The position numbers were made by a program, and so were the translations under genes. The notes under the pieces are model-generated. The model saw only the letters and a list, made by a program, of their open reading frames with translations. It had not been told where the DNA came from and ran no database searches. Positions 59,074-64,000 of a DNA stretch of 64,000 bases are shown in pieces. Source of the DNA: Hypericum androsaemum (lineage: Eukaryota > Streptophyta > Magnoliopsida > Malpighiales > Hypericaceae); contig OZ023181.1 in the NCBI GenBank assembly GCA_963995505.1, forward strand, positions 8,717,487 through 8,781,486, read 5' to 3'. The stretch's first letter is position 1; each line of letters begins with the position of its first letter.

Positions 59074-60298
59074 GGGCAAATTACCCTCACGTCCCTGACC
59101 TTTGGTCAACCTCCCCTAGGGTCCCTGACTTTTGGAAAATGATTGTCCTGTTCCTAAGTTTTGATGATAATAAACTCTCGGGTCCCTGGAACCAAAATAT
59201 TCTTTTTTCTCCGGTGAACCCCCACTTGAAATGACCAAAATACCCTCCCACTAAAAAAATCATATTTTCTTCCCATTCTTCTTCCTCCTACTTCATCCTC
59301 TTCCTCCTACCTTGCGATCCCAGTCGCGAGTGTTCCAGATCCGGAGTCGTAGGAGGTGTATCTGGGTCAGATCCGGAGCTCCGAGTCAGAATCGGAGGGG
59401 GAGGACAGCCGCCAGCTGCTCTTTCGGTGCTGGATCTCATTGAGGAGCTTTATCTCTCCTCGCGAACTAGGTGGATCCACAGAGGAAGGTGTTTTGGGCT
59501 TGTAAGCCACCGGTCACTTGCCTGAGGAAGGTGGCCGTGGAGGAGGGCGAAGTTTCGTGTGAGGTCTTCTTCGGGGAAGTTTGCGGCGGTGGCTGCTTCC
59601 ACCAGCTGCGGCCATGTCCTCCTCCATCGTCAATGGTCATTCCTATTTATTAATTTGGATAGATTAATTAGGTCTCACTTGTAATGTTGGGTTTTTTTTT
59701 GGGTTGGAAATATTGGGTTTGATTTTGGATATGGGATAGCTACCATGGAAATTCGGCGGAGGACGGTGGCATTTTGTGTATTGAACTTGGAATAGCATTT
59801 TGGAGATTCAGATTTTGAAGAATTGCAGATTGAGGTAAAAATCAAAGAACGAAGAGCAAGGATGAGGTTGTTGCACATAAGGTAAGTTTCTAAGTTGATT
59901 TCTGGGTTGGTTTTTTTTTTTAAAGATTTCTGGATTGGGTCTTCTTAGGTGTTCTTATGTTCATGGTATTTCAAAAGTGGACTAGCCCAGATTTGATTTC
60001 TAGATTTGTTTTGTTTTGAGAATGAGGAGGCAGCCCGAGGAAGAAGAAGGTATACTGCAAGATTTTTTGATTGAGGATTTTGTTCCAAGAAGATTTTTTG
60101 ATCGAAGATTTTTTTTAATAGGAGGGTATTTTGGTCATTTCAAGTGGGGGTTCACCGGAAAAAAATAATTATTCCAGCTCCAGGGACCCGAGAGTCTATT
60201 ATCATCAAAACTTAGGGACGGAAAAATCATTTTCCAAAAGTCAGGGACCCTAGGGAGAGAGAGTGACCAAAGTTCGGGGATGTGAGGGTAATTTGCCC
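59074..60298. mobile_element. Mutator-like element 5
   Basis: A 1225-bp element is flanked by the perfect 9-bp duplication AATATTTAA (59065-59073 and 60299-60307). Inverted ends GGG(C/T)AA(A/T)TT.CCC run through CTCGGGTCCCTGG and the CCGGTGAACCCCCACTTGAA block, giving arms of about 180-200 bp. The interior contains a GC-rich, codon-like segment (59290-59640) that may be captured coding DNA but was not identified. No transposase. The arms resemble element 1 in the CTCTCGGGTCCCTG block. Confidence 0.85.
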
Positions 60299-60307
60299 AA
60301 TATTTAA

Positions 60308-62163
60308 TCGGGATATCACAAAATAGTCCACATATCACGAAACAATCTATTCAAGTTATATGTTTGTCTTTTTTTCCTTTCAATTGTCGGAGAAAACATG
60401 TCATTTTTAATAGGGAAATATGAGAAGTTGTATGTTCGCATCCGAGGAAAATTATTATTTACGCTTTAGATCAATATTCGAACACCGTTGTAACGAAGAT
60501 AACTTATCACTCTGTTCGTAAGAGGACGACATCATTTTTTCAAAAGGATACATCCTCGATGCATGAAAGATGATAACTATTTTTTTCCAAACGTTGGAGC
60601 CTAGTCTCAAATCAAGTTGGGTTCTCTTAAGATAGGTTGGCCTCCTTCAAGCCATGCCAAGTACTTGGAGAAATTGGGAGAGTTCACTTAAGTCAGGTCA
60701 AGCTATTGACAAAGTTGGAAGCACTACCTCAGATCAGGTTAGGCACTTGTTAAGGGTGAAAGGTCTTGTTCAAGTTAGTATTTAGAGAGGTTGGAAGGAC
60801 TTCCTCAGGTCGGGCACTCGTTAGGGTTGAAGGAACTACCTCGTTCGGGTGCTAGTAAGTTTCCAATAAGTACATATCCTTGATAAATTGGTCGTAACTT
60901 TATACTCAAGCCTTGAAAGGAGATATTTCGTTTAGCCATAGAAAGCTAAAAAGTATATCTCCAACTTTATATTTCAAGAGCATTGTCTAATTCTGCTTCA
61001 AAGAGGGTCAAAACAATAAACAATGCTTCAAATCTTTAATCATATCTCTTTCTTTTCTTGGTCTCGACGAGGTTAAATTTTGAATAGCCAATAGATAATC
61101 ATTTTACTAAATCTAGTCATCTAGTCAACCAAACCGAGTACTTAAGCTAATAGCTGTGATCTAGATTTTTTACTTACCCAATAACTTGAAGTCATTTTTC
61201 TGGTTCCTCTCTTGTTGATTTACGAAAACGGTCGACTTAAGAAACTTTATATTTTGCGTTGTGTTTATGACTTCATCTGTGGATCTACCAAGTCTTAGAG
61301 TTATACTATTCGCCTAACACTCTAGTTGTATTAGACGAAATCCTTTCGGCCTTTGCCTTATTTTCCTATTATGATTGATCATCTTCTTTTCAACTCACTT
61401 ATAGTTGCACTTGAAATGCCTATGTTTATTACCTAATGCATTACTATACTTAGCGTTTCTAATTGATCTGCTTGAATATTGAATCAAAACTTTATGAGTA
61501 TCCTCATCCTTTAATTTTTTCCAAATGCTGATGTACCGGCTTCTTTTATTTTGGTAATAATAGTCCAGTTTATTTAAAAAATTAAAAAAATCTAGCACAT
61601 CCCTTTTTAAAAAACAAGAAACTCAACACAACCATAAAAAATTGAAATCAAATCGATTGAAATTCTGTTAAACAAGGAAGAATATAACAAATTCGGTTTG
61701 TAAAAAGAAAAGTAAATCAAAGCAAAAATCCCAGAGAAACGAGATTCCCTTTATACTCCGATTGAATGAAATACCACTTTTAAGAATTTGATAAAATTCT
61801 TAAAAAAGACATTTGAAGAATTTCTTGGGGTTTCATGTTGAACATTTTTCTGCCTTGCATTTTCCTAGCATGAACCGCGAGAGCCTCTTCCCCTCGCCCC
61901 GCCAACTCCCCCTCTCCCCGATGGCAGGTCCACCCTCGGGTACACTCTCCGTCGTCCCTATCGTGATGATTCTGTTCTAGTCACGTGGGTGGCACGCTAT
62001 CAGAGAGTCAGTAGCCTGATGAAGATTGTAACTAGAGGATTTTTGAGGTCCTCCTTGCAAACATTTTGGATTGTCGAACCACGGAGACTAAGCTTAATCC
62101 ACCCGTAAAGCTAATTCGCTGGTTTGGGACAATCGAAATGAGTTTTGGTAGCGAAAGTAAACT
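60308..62163. other. Gene-free DNA with degenerate repeats
   Basis: At 60600-60860 imperfect units of the type GGTTGGAAGGACT(A/T)CCTCAGGTC recur. A GC-rich island at 61868-61995 has no recognisable product. The segment 61640-61680 is repeated at the right edge of the window (63960-64000). No gene. Confidence 0.5.
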
Positions 62164-62172
62164 TAACAACTA

Positions 62173-63265
62173 GGAAAAATTATGCTCAGATCCCTGGCGT
62201 TTGGCATATTCGCCCTCACTCTCCTGTCTTTCGACTATCGATTAAAACTCCAAGAGGTTTGGTTTTATTATACTCTTAGGCCCCTCGCTGACATCAGTGG
62301 TTAAAATATTATTATTTTATTATTGAAATGACCATTATACCCCTAAGTCATCTTCTCCGACCCATCCCCTCCATCTCCGACAACCGACCCAGACATCCCT
62401 GGCAAGTTAAGCACAACAACGACCCATTGGACCAATCGTCGACGAACCTAAGCACGCCGGATCAAACACGCAGGCGACTAGAAACCTAGTAAGATTGCCA
62501 CAAGCTGCGGTGATGCCCCGAATCTCGTTGGACTTGAACTCGTCGGTTAGCGAGACGATGAAAAGATCCAACGAGGTCACCGACCTGGCGACGTCTAGGT
62601 ATGCCCGAAGCATCGGGGTGATATCATCAGTCTAGTATTAGATCGCGGAGAGGTCGAGCGACTGGATTCCAGGACAACGCTCAAAGACAGGGGCGAGATC
62701 ACCACCGAGGTCCAGGTTCGAAGGGCGCTGGTCCAAGCCGATTGGAGAGAGGACAAAGCCGATTGCAGGTCATATAGAGGGGAGAGAGAGGTTGGAATTC
62801 GTTAGGCAAGGGTCACCAGCAGGCCGGAGCTGCTCAACTCCCCAAACAATCATCCCCATCGCAGCCACCTCAAGCTCTGCCTTCCCAGATCTGGCGATTG
62901 GTTCAGACTTTGATGACGGGGAGAGAGATTCGGTCTCCCAACCATCGCCACGCCATCTCGATTCTCCTCCTTACGCCAGCAACGAGGAGGAGTGGTGGCC
63001 GTTTCCCGGCGTCCAGGCAAGTGAAGGTTTGTCGTCACGTAGCTTTCCGGTCGGTGGAACTTTCCCTGGTTAATTTTTTTTGATGTTTTAATTGTTTTTA
63101 ATTGATTTTTAAGGGTATATTAGTCATAGTACAATAAAAATCGAATGATGACATCAGCGAGGGGCCTGAGAGTATAATAAAATCAAATGTCGGAAAGTTT
63201 TTGTCGAAAGATAAGAGGTGAAAGACTAATATGCCAAACACCAGGAGTCTAAGCGTAGTTTTCCC
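62173..63265. mobile_element. Pack-MULE carrying a MAX2 fragment
   Basis: A 1093-bp element is flanked by the perfect 9-bp duplication TAACAACTA (62164-62172 and 63266-63274). The ends (G)GGAAAA(A/C)T(T/A)(A/C)(T/C)GCT pair over about 150 bp. They contain the same CCTCGCTGACATCAG block as element 2 and the same tip as element 1. The centre holds a minus-strand MAX2-derived segment (about 62740-62407) and a second GC-rich block (62790-63060) of unknown origin. No transposase. Confidence 0.87.
62407..62740 (-). pseudogene. Captured fragment of the F-box gene MAX2
   Basis: The minus strand reads GGDLAPVFERCPGIQSLDLS, two stops, then DDITPMLRAYLDVARSVTSL, then FKSNEIRGITAACGNL and LVACVFDP. This follows MAX2 in order and spacing. 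MAX2 is the LRR F-box subunit that targets SMXL repressors in strigolactone and karrikin signalling. Only about 100 residues are present, from the LRR part, with stops and no promoter. It lies wholly inside the Mutator-like element, so it is a captured piece and not a gene. Confidence 0.75.
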
Positions 63266-63274
63266 TAACAACTA

Positions 63275-64000
63275 ACTAGAGGTTAAATAAAGAGAGGCAA
63301 AATTTTTTTAGTGAATGTAATTTGAACCCTTAACTTTCATTAAATCATACAATGTCCTGTGTCGTTAGCCAAATGCTCTTTGACCAATGAGGCAAATTGT
63401 AAAACAATTAAAGAAGATTGGGCAAGGTACCCTTTCTAGCAACCTTTCTAACTAGATTCCTTCAGGTTTAATTAAGTTCGTGTAAGATCTGCGTGTCTCC
63501 AAGGTAATGGGCTAACGCTCCCACTAATTAACCCATCAAAATTATCTCCTCTAATCCAGTTAACTAATGCTCTCGCTCCTAATCTTCCTTCTTATACCCG
63601 AAATAACCCAACTATATGCATAACCCAATGGACGACTAATTCCCTACTAAAATTATTCACTAGTAGATAGGATTACGTGATAATTTACCTTACGTTACCT
63701 AAAGTTATTATGAATATCCACTCACTACTCAAGTTATTACGAATGGTCAAATAAATATATATTTCTTACGAGTACCATAATTTCTCTTGCTTCTAATCCA
63801 ACGCATAGACATATTCAACATGAAACCAAAAGCATAATCCATAAGTAATTTTTTTTGAAAAATTAGATATCTATAAACACCCAAATCAATTGGAAAAAAA
63901 AATCAAGAAAAGGGCTTACAAATTTTTTCTCAGAAAAAAGACCAATCCAAAGAAATGAAGAATTGAAAGCAAATCAATTGAAGTCATGTTAAAAAAGGAA
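63275..64000. other. Right-edge DNA with a tRNA-like SINE candidate
   Basis: AT-rich, without a gene. At 63305-63388 the minus strand has an A-box-like TGGTCAAAGAGC and a B-box-like GGGTTCAAATTAC. It is flanked by GAGGCAAAATT and GAGGCAAATT, as expected for a short SINE or tRNA retropseudogene. Confidence 0.4.

Overview
The window is nuclear DNA of a flowering plant, most likely a eudicot. The evidence is the GT-AG intron-rich genes, the plant-specific proteins (HIT4, CPR5, an SBT5-type subtilase, an NF-YB factor) and the dense mix of plant transposons: Copia and Gypsy LTR elements, an L1-type LINE, hAT, Mutator-like elements and tRNA-derived SINEs. The species cannot be named from the sequence alone.

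Layout. 1-957: 5' end of a Gypsy-type LTR element on the minus strand, cut by the window edge. 958-5700: decayed Copia element, split by a Mutator-like element (1728-3308). 7080-9690: dead hAT transposase carrying a SINE insertion. 10405-15690 (+): HIT4-like gene of 14 exons. 16230-19600: 5'-truncated LINE. 19648-20690 and 21213-22454: two more Mutator-like elements. 23674-24534 (+): small elongation factor ELOF1. 24965-25716 (-): broken GH17 glucanase fragment. 27561-31317 (+): subtilase. 31857-36234 (-): CPR5, tail-to-tail with the subtilase. 37501-38178 (-): NF-YB. 42217-44209 and 45329-47373: two related 2-kb LTRs. 48463-50408: short non-autonomous LTR element. 50560-56900: duplicated upstream DNA of an LRR receptor gene, interrupted by a gene-capturing Mutator-like element (53716-55192). 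57226-58280 (+): kinase-less, frameshifted LRR receptor gene. 58525-63388: LINE scrap, two more Mutator-like elements and a SINE.

Five genes look intact (HIT4, ELOF1, subtilase, CPR5, NF-YB). They are independent plant genes with unrelated jobs: heat-induced chromatin decondensation, Pol II elongation, extracellular proteolysis, a nuclear-pore regulator of immunity, and CCAAT-box transcription.

The most striking feature is six Mutator-like elements within 62 kb. Five have perfect 9-bp target-site duplications. At least three carry recognisable host gene fragments: the N-terminal LRR region of a receptor kinase, a piece of the strigolactone/karrikin F-box gene MAX2, and a PHD-type zinc finger. 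This is a local concentration of Pack-MULE-like gene capture. Next in interest are an exon-derived triplication inside a subtilase intron, an 82-bp near-perfect hairpin, and a 36-bp minisatellite inside one LTR.
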